From an uncultured Christensenella sp. (lineage in GTDB: Bacteria > Bacillota > Clostridia > Christensenellales > Borkfalkiaceae): a DNA stretch of 64,000 bases. The stretch spans positions 1-64,000 of the forward strand of contig CAJUCM010000003.1 in assembly GCA_910585235.1 (NCBI GenBank), given 5' to 3'. Under the pieces are notes generated by a model. It did no database searches and was not told the origin of the DNA. It saw only the letters and a program-made list of their open reading frames with translations. Positions 41,001 through 49,060 of this stretch are shown one piece after another (the stretch's first letter is position 1; each line of letters begins with the position of its first letter). The position numbers and the translations under genes are program-made.

Positions 41001-43530
41001 AGAGAAAGCATTTGAAATGCGCCGTCTCGCCCAAGAGCGCGCGCCCCGCGAATACCGCCCTGTCGCGCACGGCGGGAGAATATTCTTTGAGGTTGACGTT
41101 TTCAAACGGGGAATTATATACGCCCCCGCACTCTTTTGCGGCAGTCGCGGCGGAAAGAATGAGTTCCCTGTTCAGAGCAAGTTTTTGCTCGACGAGCGTC
41201 TCGTAAAAACCGCCGTCGATCTTTAACACGTCGGGATAGTTTTTCCGTTGGAGATAGCCTGCGATCGCGCTGTGCACCGAAAGGGACAGCTTCCTCTTTT
41301 CAAAGAGCGCGTTCCTGTTCTCCCTCAGTTCTTTCCCCGCGTTTTTGTACTCTTCGCAAAACGCGGAACTCTCCTGTACGGAGCGGTCGAACTCATCGCC
41401 GAGCAAGCGCTCAAACCGACGGAACGTTTCGCCCTCGTCCGTCCTGGAACTGAGTTCGAGGCAAAAATCCCCGATCCCGATCTCGTCGAGACGGCGCCTT
41501 ACCACCTCGATCGCCGCATTCTTTTCCGCAACGAAGAGAACGCTTTTCCCCCTTTGCAGCGCAAGCGCGATCATGTTCGTGATCGTCTGGCTCTTGCCCG
41601 TTCCGGGGGGTCCCTGCAAAACGAAACTTTTTCCGCTCTCGCTCAGTTGCAGGGCGGCACGCTGGGAGGCGTCGGAGGGGAGCGGGAGCAACAGATCCTC
41701 CGCTTTATCGGGATCAACCGCGGACACGGGCGGGTCGTATTGCATTTTCCCTGTCAGAAGCGCCTCGACGACGCGGTTCTTGCGGAACGCGGAAAAGTGT
41801 TCTTTGAGGTCGTTCCACATGAGGAACCGCTGAAAAAAGAAGGAGGAGAGATAGCACTCTTCCGTCACTTCCCACCCCGCCATGCAGGCGGTCTCCCTGC
41901 GGAATACGCCGAGGATCTCCCTGACGGAGAGCGCGGTATTTTCGATCCCCCTCAGATCGACGTGATATTCGCGGTTGAGAAATTCGACAAGGGTCAAGTT
42001 GATAAAGCGTTCCCCCGTTGCCGAAAGCGCAAACCCCTCTTTCCCCTTTGCCTTATGAAGCTCCGCGGGAACGAGCACGACGGGCGCGCGCCTCGTCTCC
42101 TCTCCCGCACCGTAGGTCAGAAATCCGTATGCCAGAAACAAGATCTTTGCCCCCGTCTCCTCCACCGCCTCTTTGTTTCTGCGGCAGAGCTTTGCGGCGA
42201 GGGCGTCCGTCTCGCGGGAGGAAACGGGCGTCCTCAAAATGCCGTTTTTCTCTTCCAGAACGAGAAGGTCTTTTTCATAGCTGAGCGGGCTCTCCTTTCC
42301 CCCGCCCGTGAGTTTCAAGCCATCCCCCTGCAAGCGTTCTATCAGAATATCCGGATCGGGCGCAAGCACTTTCAACGCGTTTCTGCCCTTGAAATCGATG
42401 AGCGGATTGCGCGAGGAAAAATCTAAAAGCCCCCTCATCAGATTCCGCTCGCGGCTCTGTTTTTCACGGATAAAGGGACGGCTTTCGGGAACGGGCAGGG
42501 GCGAAGAGGCGGCTTCGTAAATTTCATAACCGCCTTCCCCCGCGCCGCGCGTGGGACAGGGCGCAAACCCCGCCGCGCGACACCTTTGAATATCGACGAA
42601 CAACGCATAACGCCCCGTTTTGAGACGGCGCAGAAAGCGCGCCTCGGAATCGCGGAGCGCCGCTCCGCTCTCCAAAAACAGATCCTCCGCCTCGAAAAAG
42701 ACGAGGTGATTCACGCCCTCCGAGAGATAGCGCTCCACCGTTTTGAAATCGTCGGAAGAACTCTCTAAAAAACAGCTGTCGAACAGCCACGCCCCTACGC
42801 CGATATGACACTCGGAGAGGGCGAGTACGGCGTGAAGCCCCGCCCGTTCCAGACACGCCGCCGTAAACAGCGCAAGGCGGAATTCGTCCGTTCTGCGCGC
42901 GGAAGTCACGGACGGGGGCGACGCGGGCGCGGGGCGGGTAAGATCGGTCTCCCCCTCTTTGACAAACCCCATCTCCTTGACAGCGGAAAACAGCGCGGAG
43001 ACCGCCTTTCTGACGACGGTTTTATCCGCGTTCGCGTATCCGTTGAAATTTGCCGCGCCCCACTTTGCAAGACGGCGCTTTGCCTCCTTTAATACGCGCG
43101 CCGTCTGAAAGGCGCGCGGACGCACGAAACAGGCGACCTTTTCGGGAATGCCCGAAAGCCCCTCGAACGAATCGAAGGGAAGCGCGGTGATCTCATGATC
43201 GCACGAGGCGACTTTTTCCTCCCCGCAATAGACGTCCGCATGAAACGCGACCGCCCTTTCCGCATCGTTTTCCGCAAGAAAGCGGGGCGAAAAAATTCCG
43301 TCCGCCGTAAAATTCACCGCGCCGCCGAACGGGACTTCCGTCTCCTTTTCAAAGGGGAGAAAGAGTCCGTTCTCCCTGACTTTGACTTTGAGCGTCAGAT
43401 TTTTCGCGGTACGGTTGGTGAGACGAAATTCGGGTTTCGTTCCCAAAAAACAGTCGCAATAGCCCGCGTACCGCGGGATCATCGGCTCGAATAAAATATT
43501 TTCTTTTTCCTGTTTGGTGAGTTTTTCCAT
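38041..43530 (-). CDS. Giant SF1 helicase with DUF4011, nuclease-like and DUF3320 domains
   Basis: 1829 residues, the largest gene here. An N-terminal beta-rich region is followed by DUF4011 (about 355-470; LLDFSSRNPLIDFKGRN). The superfamily 1 (DNA2/NAM7-type) helicase has Walker A GPPGTGKSQT near 640, Walker B VIFDEASQM near 1245, and C-terminal motifs such as GDNRQLPPTSF, NVQGDERDVILFS and LNVACSRAREEM. A MTES_1575/Vsr-like nuclease domain spans about 1540-1620 and DUF3320 about 1640-1790. In the nuclease, the usual metal-binding residues look altered (FKIEVAVL and GILSDGS). AAGGAG precedes the ATG. Such fusions often sit in genome-defence or DNA-processing contexts; no partner gene is adjacent. 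Confidence 0.88.
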   Translation of the reverse strand: MEKLTKQEKENILFEPMIPRYAGYCDCFLGTKPEFRLTNRTAKNLTLKVKVRENGLFLPFEKETEVPFGGAVNFTADGIFSPRFLAENDAERAVAFHADVYCGEEKVASCDHEITALPFDSFEGLSGIPEKVACFVRPRAFQTARVLKEAKRRLAKWGAANFNGYANADKTVVRKAVSALFSAVKEMGFVKEGETDLTRPAPASPPSVTSARRTDEFRLALFTAACLERAGLHAVLALSECHIGVGAWLFDSCFLESSSDDFKTVERYLSEGVNHLVFFEAEDLFLESGAALRDSEARFLRRLKTGRYALFVDIQRCRAAGFAPCPTRGAGEGGYEIYEAASSPLPVPESRPFIREKQSRERNLMRGLLDFSSRNPLIDFKGRNALKVLAPDPDILIERLQGDGLKLTGGGKESPLSYEKDLLVLEEKNGILRTPVSSRETDALAAKLCRRNKEAVEETGAKILFLAYGFLTYGAGEETRRAPVVLVPAELHKAKGKEGFALSATGERFINLTLVEFLNREYHVDLRGIENTALSVREILGVFRRETACMAGWEVTEECYLSSFFFQRFLMWNDLKEHFSAFRKNRVVEALLTGKMQYDPPVSAVDPDKAEDLLLPLPSDASQRAALQLSESGKSFVLQGPPGTGKSQTITNMIALALQRGKSVLFVAEKNAAIEVVRRRLDEIGIGDFCLELSSRTDEGETFRRFERLLGDEFDRSVQESSAFCEEYKNAGKELRENRNALFEKRKLSLSVHSAIAGYLQRKNYPDVLKIDGGFYETLVEQKLALNRELILSAATAAKECGGVYNSPFENVNLKEYSPAVRDRAVFAGRALLGETAHFKCFLSLILDFFKQKISSFTEEKANALCGIVRGLLTEKYAFFRDVSAEEFFAFRSANLRLDGEMAFYRKHFDLLVNPESDLDELKEWLAVGGRENRAVTGIKKRLARAALHPLSEKDMPRYIGAAVGIYEARKQILACRLSACFTDRGRISEKKREAFLAPLKELSSACASVFSEWSPERFFEGCIRAENGAAAPLFEGFLAAAKGFFQAKETYISATRAKRERMKGEDILGYCSAKASALLDNADFLGGRCAYKAAEEKLCLQGMKFVGEALENGSLSPADALGGFEKSLLEYFLSENISADPRLARMTSGAEESAAEKFTLLHAKETEFARKRLISSLAERLPKSGELREERALLFRLSKSAKRGRLRSLLLNASALVKRLCPCILMSPDAAAQYLKADAGEYDLVIFDEASQMTTAEAIPALARAKQAVIVGDNRQLPPTSFFRTAFSGEEEEEETLESVLDEALAAGFEERSLLWHYRSRHESLIAFSNATYYENRLNTFPSPVAAESRVTLRNVGGVYDRGNTKRNRKEAEALVREVVERLQDKERGKSSIGVVTFSEVQREEIEKILSREIAKHSLEEAAYGGREQLFVKNLENVQGDERDVILFSVCYGRDGEGKLSYNFGALNRAGGWRRLNVACSRAREEMIVFSSISASEIDQNRTSSKGVRGLKAFLEFAEKGRAAVALPAREGGNGGIGTYLAEELRAYGYECRAGVGAGNFKIEVAVLDPNDKSRYILGILSDGSKNSSAADRAALLPAMLKRGGWNLLSVSEVAYFNNPKREIKRIKDCLDRLTGAKEEDEMTRCRKPYRHVRDTGGKTAAFVTDAGNENEICGRLCAIVATEEPISRAFLKKRCLESFGIVKAGAGVGARLDGMISRLNFSVEKVGGTEYFYKNPNAVLPVKFRREGRNQRRRTEEDFTPFETAALIRCILGTKVTLYDDELTALVAAEYRVKATDGFAEFVSRSLSYGEDRGMFRRSVSGRISLA

Positions 43531-43631
43531 ACATTCTCCTTGTATATCAAAGAGAATTTTTGACAGAAGCTCCTCTTTTTAATCCGATTGCGGAATTTAT
43601 GAAAGGCGCAAAACAATTTCCGCCGAAAGGG

Positions 43632-43660
43632 TTGCAAACTTTTTTTGATTCTGCTATAAT
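43632..43660 (+). promoter_or_regulatory. Sigma-A promoter of LRR leader RNA A
   Basis: TTGCAA (43632-43637), 17-base spacer, TATAAT (43655-43660); predicted start 43666-43668, exactly at the 5' strand of stem P1. Confidence 0.8.
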
Positions 43661-43665
43661 TGTCA

Positions 43666-43814
43666 CTGCGATACAATTTTCATATTTTCTTGTGCGTCAA
43701 TACAACTAAGGCATAGTTGTATCCCTTTTCCTATATTTTGACGCACAGGAAATTGTATCGCAGCAATTAGGGGACAATATGCAGAGCGTTCCTTAATTGG
43801 GGCGCTCTTTTTTT
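43666..43814 (+). ncRNA. Structured leader RNA A with terminator switch
   Basis: P1: perfect 14-bp stem 43666-43679 with 43750-43763. P2: perfect 10-bp stem 43691-43700 with 43738-43747. P3: 8-bp hairpin 43701-43708 with 43714-43721. Then an antiterminator pairs 43764-43771 (CAATTAGG) with 43791-43799 (CCTTAATTG, one bulge), competing with a 10-bp terminator stem 43783-43792 with 43799-43808 that ends in seven Ts. The BspA-like gene starts 35 bases later. The layout is that of a riboswitch or other cis-acting attenuator; no known class is recognised. Confidence 0.7.
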
Positions 43815-43848
43815 GCGCAAAAAGAAAAAATTTCAGGAGGAGAGAACT

Positions 43849-45360
43849 ATGCACAAATGTTTCAAATGCGGAACGGAGTTCGAGGGCGGCTTCTGCCCCG
43901 AATGCGGAACGCGGTTTCAGGAGGAAAAGCACTGCCCGCAGTGCGGCGCATTGCTTGCGGGGAGCGCAAAATTCTGCAATAACTGCGGATATTCCTTTCT
44001 CGAACCCGCAAAAAAGGAAAAGAAGCCGAGCAAGGTCGGCGCGTTTTTCAAAAAAGTATGGGCGTGGATCAGGGCGCACCTGAAAATCGTGATCCCCTCG
44101 GCGGTGGCGCTCGTCGCGGTCGTCGTCATACTTTCGCTCATTCCCACGTTCATTTTAATGGGCGTGAACGGAACGTATTACGCGTCGCTCGGCGGCGAGC
44201 TTTCCGAACAAAATTACGTCACGCTATCTTCGGGCAAGTGGACGGACAGCGACGGCTTGGAGGGGCGTTATTCGCTTTCGGGTAAAAACATTACGCTCGA
44301 ATACGAAGATCCCGCCTTGGGCGAATTGGGCGAACTGCTCGGCGGAGACGCCGACGCGACCGTCCGTTTGGAGGGAACAATCGAAAACGGCGTTCTGACG
44401 CTGAAAGACACGGGACGCGAACAGGTATTTGTTACAAAGAGCCATTCTCACAGATACGGCGAATGGGAAACAACGCATTCCCCCACCTGCACCGCCGAGG
44501 GCGAACAGCAGCGTATCTGCGCCTGCAAAAAGTTTGAAACGGGAAAAGTTCCACTGACGGGACATACGGCGGTCAATGAAGATTGGCTTTGCACAGCCTG
44601 CGGAATGCAATTTACAAAGGGATTGGAATATAAACCGACAAGCGATTCTTCCGCCTATTCCGTTTCCGAAATCGGTTCGGTTTCGGGCGATATTGTTATT
44701 CTCGATTACTACAACGGAAAACCCGTAACAAGTATCGGAGATAATGCGTTCAGTGATTGCACCTCGCTTACAAGCATAACGATTCCAAGCAACGTGACGA
44801 ATATTGGAACCGCAGCGTTTTCGGATTGCGACGGACTTACGAGTATTTATTATACGGGAGATATTGCAACTTGGTGCGGCATTTCGGGGCTTACCAATCT
44901 TATGGCACCCGATCGAACGCTCTATATTGGCGGAAACAAACTCACAGGCGACCTTGTAATTCCCGACGGCGTGACGAATATCAAAAGTGGTGCGTTCGCT
45001 GGTTGCAATGAACTTACAAGCGTTACCATCCCCAATGGCGTAACAAGCATCGGGGATGGTGCATTCAGCAATTGCAGAGGACTTACAAGCATTACTATTC
45101 CCAACTCCGTCACGAGTATCGAAGATTACGCGTTCTATGATTGCAGCGGACTTACGAGCATTACGATTCCAAACAGCGTAACAAGTATTGGAGAAAGCGC
45201 GTTTATGGGTTGTATCGAACTTACAAGCATTACCTTTCAAGGCACAAAAGAAGAATGGGACGCGATTAAAACAGGTGACTGGTGGAATCATGTTACAGGT
45301 TACTACACCATTCAATGCACGGACGGGAAGTGGGATAAAAGGGGCAATGAAATTTCATAA
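43849..45360 (+). CDS. Double zinc-ribbon, BspA-like leucine-rich-repeat membrane protein
   Basis: 503 residues. Two N-terminal zinc ribbons (Cys 4/7/16/19 and 29/32/43/46), a basic linker, one transmembrane helix (about 79-103), an extracellular beta-rich domain, then a His/Cys-rich segment (SHSHRYGEWETTHSPTC) and five to six LRR_5 repeats (SIGDNAFSDCTSLTSITIP type) from about 290 to 480. LRR_5/BspA proteins of gut bacteria bind host or other bacterial surfaces. GGAGGAG precedes ATG 43849. Expression appears gated by leader RNA A. A related LRR_5 lipoprotein with a similar leader lies at 57648. Confidence 0.88.
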   Translation: MHKCFKCGTEFEGGFCPECGTRFQEEKHCPQCGALLAGSAKFCNNCGYSFLEPAKKEKKPSKVGAFFKKVWAWIRAHLKIVIPSAVALVAVVVILSLIPTFILMGVNGTYYASLGGELSEQNYVTLSSGKWTDSDGLEGRYSLSGKNITLEYEDPALGELGELLGGDADATVRLEGTIENGVLTLKDTGREQVFVTKSHSHRYGEWETTHSPTCTAEGEQQRICACKKFETGKVPLTGHTAVNEDWLCTACGMQFTKGLEYKPTSDSSAYSVSEIGSVSGDIVILDYYNGKPVTSIGDNAFSDCTSLTSITIPSNVTNIGTAAFSDCDGLTSIYYTGDIATWCGISGLTNLMAPDRTLYIGGNKLTGDLVIPDGVTNIKSGAFAGCNELTSVTIPNGVTSIGDGAFSNCRGLTSITIPNSVTSIEDYAFYDCSGLTSITIPNSVTSIGESAFMGCIELTSITFQGTKEEWDAIKTGDWWNHVTGYYTIQCTDGKWDKRGNEIS

Positions 45361-45365
45361 ATAAC

Positions 45366-45401
45366 AAAAACGAACCGCCCGCGCATAAAATGCGCGGGCG
45401 G
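45366..45401 (-). terminator. Intrinsic terminator of the tmk-yraN operon
   Basis: Perfect 11-bp stem (45375-45385 with 45391-45401) followed on the minus strand by TTCGTTTTTG. It also separates the LRR gene from the convergent operon. Confidence 0.8.
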
Positions 45402-45420
45402 CGTACCTTATTTCGGTTTA

Positions 45421-45780
45421 TCAGATATAAGCGTTTTCAAAGTATTCGAGTCCGCCCTCGTAGATCGAGGCAACGTCGAATCTGCACGGCACTTCCTGCC
45501 GTTTCAGCATACAAAAGTAATTCGCGATCTTGCGGTAGCGCTCCCGTTTGCGTTGATCCACCGCCTCGGCGGGCAGTCCGAACGCGTCGGACTCCCGCGC
45601 CTTGACCTCCACAAAGCAGTAATACCCGTCCTTAAACGCAATGATGTCCGCTTCGCCGAACGGCGTTGTAAAGTTACGCTCGATGATTTTATAGCCATGC
45701 TTTTTTAAGTATTTTGCGGTGTCGTTTTCCGCTTTCCGTCCCAGAACTTTGCGACGAAAGTCTTGCGATGAATTTTGCAT
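45421..45780 (-). CDS. YraN/UPF0102-family nuclease-like protein
   Basis: 119 residues, typical length. GRKAENDTAKYLKKHGYKIIERNF, GEADIIAF and YCFVEVKAR form the PD-(D/E)XK nuclease-like core (Asp and ExK) of the family, often next to rnhB. The start overlaps the rnhB end by 76 bases; it is supported by AGAGGTGGG at correct spacing. The role is probably in DNA or RNA processing but remains unestablished. Confidence 0.9.
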   Translation of the reverse strand: MQNSSQDFRRKVLGRKAENDTAKYLKKHGYKIIERNFTTPFGEADIIAFKDGYYCFVEVKARESDAFGLPAEAVDQRKRERYRKIANYFCMLKRQEVPCRFDVASIYEGGLEYFENAYI

Positions 45781-46340
45781 ATTCCCACCTCTTTGATTGC
45801 CCCGATATGCTTTTTCGTGCCGTACCCAGCGTTACTTTCAAATCCGTAATACGGATAAATTTTAGCATACCGTTCCATGAGTTGATCGCGGTATACCTTG
45901 GCTAAAATGCTCGCCGCGCCGATCGAGGCGACGAGCGCGTCCCCCTTGACGATACACCTCTGCGGGATTGCAATATCGAGCGTCATGTTTCCGTCCGTTA
46001 AAACAAAATCGGGCGCGGGCGATAATTTTTCGATCGCGTGCTTCATCGCCAAACGGGTCGCCTGTAAAATGTTGATCTCGTCGATCGTCTCTTCGCAGAC
46101 CTCCTCGATCGCATAGGCGACGGCGGCTTCCTTGATTTTTTCCGCTAAATACTCCCGTTTCTTTTTGGAGAGTTTTTTGGAATCGTCGATCCCCAATATC
46201 CGCTTTTCCTCTTGCAAGGGAAGAATGACCGCCGCCGCCACGACGGGACCCGCAAGCGGACCCCTGCCCACTTCGTCCGCGCCCGCGACAAGGCGGTAGC
46301 CCTTTTCAAAGTATTCTTTTTCGCAAATCAATTCGTCCAT
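45705..46340 (-). CDS. rnhB: Ribonuclease HII
   Basis: 211 residues. Cleaves RNA in RNA-DNA hybrids and at single ribonucleotides in DNA. VAGADEVGRGPLAGPV holds the first Asp-Glu pair, FVLTDGN a further catalytic Asp, and GYGTKKHIGAI the C-terminal conserved block. The C-terminal 25 residues overlap the yraN frame. Preceded by ylqF with a 12-base gap. Confidence 0.96.
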   Translation of the reverse strand: MDELICEKEYFEKGYRLVAGADEVGRGPLAGPVVAAAVILPLQEEKRILGIDDSKKLSKKKREYLAEKIKEAAVAYAIEEVCEETIDEINILQATRLAMKHAIEKLSPAPDFVLTDGNMTLDIAIPQRCIVKGDALVASIGAASILAKVYRDQLMERYAKIYPYYGFESNAGYGTKKHIGAIKEVGICKIHRKTFVAKFWDGKRKTTPQNT

Positions 46341-46352
46341 GGCGGTACAATC

Positions 46353-47192
46353 TCAAATCATTTCCGAGGGATCGTCCAGCGTAAGCGCGCCCAACCGTCC
46401 CTTTCTCAAATCGTCGATCAGGGCGCGCTCCCCGCGTTCGTAGTCGTATTCCTTTCCTTTCAGCAGAAAACCCCGATTTTTGCACAGCGTTTCGAGCATT
46501 TCGAGCGGCGTTCCGTTCTCGATCCCGTAGCGCTCTTGAAGCCGTTCGGGATAGCTTTTTTGAAGCTCCTCCAAGACGAACAGCGCGATCTCGTCAAATT
46601 CTAAAATATCGTCGTTCACCGAGCCAAGCGCCGCAAGCCGTTTGGCAAAAATCTGATTTTCAAGCGCGGGCGGCATGAGACCGGGAGAATCCAAAAGTTC
46701 CGCGTCCCCGCAGCGCACCCACTGCTTGCTCCGCGTCACGCCCGCCTTGTCGCCCGTGACGGCTTTTTTTCCGCCCGACAGCAGATTGATGAGCGAGCTT
46801 TTGCCCGTGTTCGGAATGCCCGCCACCATAAAGCGCAGAGGGCGCGCGGAATCTTTGTTTTTCAAAAGCTCCGCTTTCTCCTCGGTGATCTTCGCCATGG
46901 CGCTAAGAAGCGGACGCGCCTGCCCCTTGACCGCGGACACGGGTATGACGTTTTTGCCCTTTGCCCTGAACGCGTCCGCGATCGCCTCGGACTTTGCGTC
47001 CGCCAGATCGCGCTTGTTGAACACGTACAAAAGCGGTTTATTTTTCGTCAGCTTTTCAAGGCGCGCGTTCGAGGAGGAGAGCGGCGCGCGCGCATCCAGC
47101 ACCAACAGAACGGCGTCCACCAAGGATAAATTTTCTTCAAGCATTCGCATGGCTTTCGCCATGTGCCCCGGATACCACTGCACCGTCTTCAT
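46353..47192 (-). CDS. ylqF: Ribosome biogenesis GTPase YlqF/RbgA
   Basis: 279 residues. A circularly permuted GTPase: G4 (NKRDLAD) and G5 precede G1 (GIPNTGKSSLIN) and G3 (DSPGLM). The start MKTVQWYPGHMAKAMR is diagnostic. It assists late 50S assembly (uL16 and bL27 incorporation). ATG 47192 overlaps the trmD stop (ATGA); the longer frame to 47213 is rejected for that reason. Confidence 0.96.
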   Translation of the reverse strand: MKTVQWYPGHMAKAMRMLEENLSLVDAVLLVLDARAPLSSSNARLEKLTKNKPLLYVFNKRDLADAKSEAIADAFRAKGKNVIPVSAVKGQARPLLSAMAKITEEKAELLKNKDSARPLRFMVAGIPNTGKSSLINLLSGGKKAVTGDKAGVTRSKQWVRCGDAELLDSPGLMPPALENQIFAKRLAALGSVNDDILEFDEIALFVLEELQKSYPERLQERYGIENGTPLEMLETLCKNRGFLLKGKEYDYERGERALIDDLRKGRLGALTLDDPSEMI

Positions 47193-47854
47193 TTCAGCAA
47201 ATCGGGACGGCATTTTTTCGTGATCTTAATCGCCTGTTCCCTTCTCCAAGAATCTATTTTTGCATGATCGCCCGAAAGCAGTATTTCGGGAACGCGCACC
47301 CCCCTGTACTCGACGGGGCGTGTGTATTGCGGATATTCGAGTAAATTATCCGAAAAGCTCTCGTCGACGAGCGATTCGGGCGAGAGCACCCCGTCCGCAT
47401 AGCGGGCGACCGCGTCCGCCACCACCATGGCGGGAAGCTCGCCCCCCGTCAGAACATAGTCGCCGATCGAAATTTCCTCGTCGAAAAACAAATCGAGCGC
47501 GCGCTGATCCACGCCCTCGTAATGCCCGCACAAAAGTACGATATGATCGAGCGCGGAGAGCTCGAACACCTTCGCCTGATCGAACCGCCTGCCCTTGGGC
47601 GAGAGATAGATCCTCCGCGCCGTGTGATCGGGATCGACCGCCTCGACCGCGCTCCCCACGGGCTGCGCCGTCATGACCATGCCCGCGCCCCCGCCGAAGG
47701 GATAGTCGTCGCACTTCAAGTGCTTGTCCTCGGTATAGTCGCGGATATTCACGGTTTCGATCTGCACTTTCCCCTGATCCTGCGCCCTGCCGATAATGCT
47801 CTGTTTTAAGGGCGCGAACATTTCGGGAAAGAGGGTCAAAATAGTTATTTTCAT
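47189..47854 (-). CDS. trmD: tRNA (guanine-37-N1)-methyltransferase
   Basis: 221 residues, slightly short (usual 230-250). SPOUT-fold knot with LCGHYEGVDQR, SIGDYVLTGGELPAMV and the N-terminal MKITILTLFPEMF signature. Methylates G37 next to the anticodon to prevent +1 frameshifting. Coupled by ATGA overlaps to both rimM and ylqF. Confidence 0.97.
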   Translation of the reverse strand: MKITILTLFPEMFAPLKQSIIGRAQDQGKVQIETVNIRDYTEDKHLKCDDYPFGGGAGMVMTAQPVGSAVEAVDPDHTARRIYLSPKGRRFDQAKVFELSALDHIVLLCGHYEGVDQRALDLFFDEEISIGDYVLTGGELPAMVVADAVARYADGVLSPESLVDESFSDNLLEYPQYTRPVEYRGVRVPEILLSGDHAKIDSWRREQAIKITKKCRPDLLK

Positions 47855-48345
47855 AAAACTGCCACTTCCCCGAACCGTCTTTCCGAAACGGTGATTTTTT
47901 TGTTCTTTACGTCCACCGAGAGGACGACCCCGTCCGCCGCGGGAAAGAGCACTTCCCCCGTCGGCGTTTCGAGCGTATAAATATCCGTCGCCGCCTGCCG
48001 TATTTCTTTGAGCGTTCCCAGCGTTTTACCCGTATCGGTCACGATCTCGCTTCCGAGCAGGTCGGCAACGTAATAGCTCCCCTCTTCGGGTTCGGGCGCC
48101 TCCTCGCGGGGAAGCGTCAGTTCCTTATCCCTTAAAAGTTCGGCGGCGTTTCGATCGGGCACGCCGCGGAGAGAAAGATACGCCATTCCGTCGCCCGCGC
48201 GGGCATTGAGAATTTTATATTCCGCGCCGTCGATAAACACGCGTTTGAGTTTGCAAATATCTTCCGCGCCGTCCGTATAGGGGAACACTTTCACTTCCCC
48301 TCTGATCCCCTGCGGTTTCAAAATTTTTCCGATGACTAAATCCAT
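47851..48345 (-). CDS. rimM: 16S rRNA processing protein RimM
   Basis: 164 residues. N-terminal beta barrel (KILKPQGIRGEVKVFPYTD, the family signature) and C-terminal PRC-barrel (YYVADLLGSEIV to LFPAADGVVLSVDVKNKKI). Helps 30S head maturation through uS19. Located between tmk and trmD, coupled to trmD by ATGA. Confidence 0.95.
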   Translation of the reverse strand: MDLVIGKILKPQGIRGEVKVFPYTDGAEDICKLKRVFIDGAEYKILNARAGDGMAYLSLRGVPDRNAAELLRDKELTLPREEAPEPEEGSYYVADLLGSEIVTDTGKTLGTLKEIRQAATDIYTLETPTGEVLFPAADGVVLSVDVKNKKITVSERRFGEVAVL

Positions 48346-48356
48346 GGCGACCCCTC

Positions 48357-48989
48357 TTATAAGCCGAACAGCGGCAGGACCGCCGCGCGAATCTTTGCCT
48401 GCGTCTCTTCCTTTTCCGCTTCGCTCGTAACGATTTTCACGTTTTCGTCGGAGAAACGTTTGAACGCCTCATAGAACCGTTCGCGGATTTTCTTCTGTTT
48501 TTCCGTCGTCTCGTAACGCTCCGTCTCCCCCCTGCGGGCGACCCGCTTCATGCTCTCCTCCGAAGGCAGGTCGATAAACACCGTAAGGTCGGGGCGCAAC
48601 AGTTCCCGCGCGGGGCGGTTGAGTTCGACAACCCAGTCGAACGGCACAAATTCTCCGTTGTACGCAAAAGAAGAAAAATAATATCTGTCGCAAAAAACGT
48701 TCACGCCCGCGTCGAGTTTTTTTGCGATCCCGTTGACGGCGTTCAGGATATGATCGAGCCTGTCCGCCGCAAAGAGCGCGGCGATCGCCCGCTCGTCGGT
48801 ATCGATCCTGCCCGTGAGACAATTTCTCAACAGTGCGCCGAAGGGCGAATCGGTCGGCTCGTGCGTGGAAAAACAGCATTTGCCTTTACTTTCAAGATAC
48901 TTTGTGAGCATCTTCATCTGCGTCGTCTTTCCGCTTCCGTCAAGCCCCTCGAAAACGATAAATTTTCCTCTTTCCGTATTGCTGTTCAT
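48357..48989 (-). CDS. tmk: Thymidylate kinase
   Basis: 210 residues from ATG 48989. P-loop FEGLDGSGKTTQ, the DRYYFSS substrate motif and the LID region (RRGETERYE) are present. Phosphorylates dTMP to dTDP. Two close in-frame starts (48998 and 48989) lie just after a consensus promoter; the second, seven bases beyond the -10, matches a leaderless start. The frame upstream to 49220 runs through the PPOX gene antisense of its frame and is rejected. First gene of tmk-rimM-trmD-ylqF-rnhB-yraN. Confidence 0.95.
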   Translation of the reverse strand: MNSNTERGKFIVFEGLDGSGKTTQMKMLTKYLESKGKCCFSTHEPTDSPFGALLRNCLTGRIDTDERAIAALFAADRLDHILNAVNGIAKKLDAGVNVFCDRYYFSSFAYNGEFVPFDWVVELNRPARELLRPDLTVFIDLPSEESMKRVARRGETERYETTEKQKKIRERFYEAFKRFSDENVKIVTSEAEKEETQAKIRAAVLPLFGL

Positions 48990-48996
48990 ACCCCGC

Positions 48997-49025
48997 ATTA
49001 TAGCAAAAAACCGCGTCGTTGTCAA
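48997..49025 (-). promoter_or_regulatory. Consensus sigma-A promoter of tmk, leaderless
   Basis: TTGACA (49025-49020), 17-base spacer, TATAAT (49002-48997), seven bases, ATG. The -35 lies in the terminator loop of the preceding gene. Confidence 0.85.
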
Positions 49026-49034
49026 CGCGGTTTT
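49007..49034 (-). terminator. Terminator of the pyr/fhs/mutY/PPOX operon
   Basis: Stem AAAACCGCGT (49034-49025) with ACGCGGTTTT (49016-49007) on the minus strand, followed by further Ts. It overlaps the tmk promoter. Confidence 0.85.
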
Positions 49035-49060
49035 ATTTTTCTTCGGAACAGATTTGAAAC

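Noticed and set aside
41248..42426. 392-codon plus-strand frame inside the helicase gene
   Set aside because: Antisense shadow of the helicase, arginine-rich and without a start signal.
43666..43763. Invertible promoter flanked by inverted repeats (phase variation)
   Set aside because: The promoter (43632-43660) lies outside the repeats and the interior is itself nested and palindromic, so an RNA fold explains it better; no invertase gene is near.
43666..43814. c-di-GMP, T-box or other known riboswitch for the LRR leaders
   Set aside because: None of the conserved single-stranded motifs I know (GEMM core, T-box bulge sequence) can be found; a covariance search is still required.
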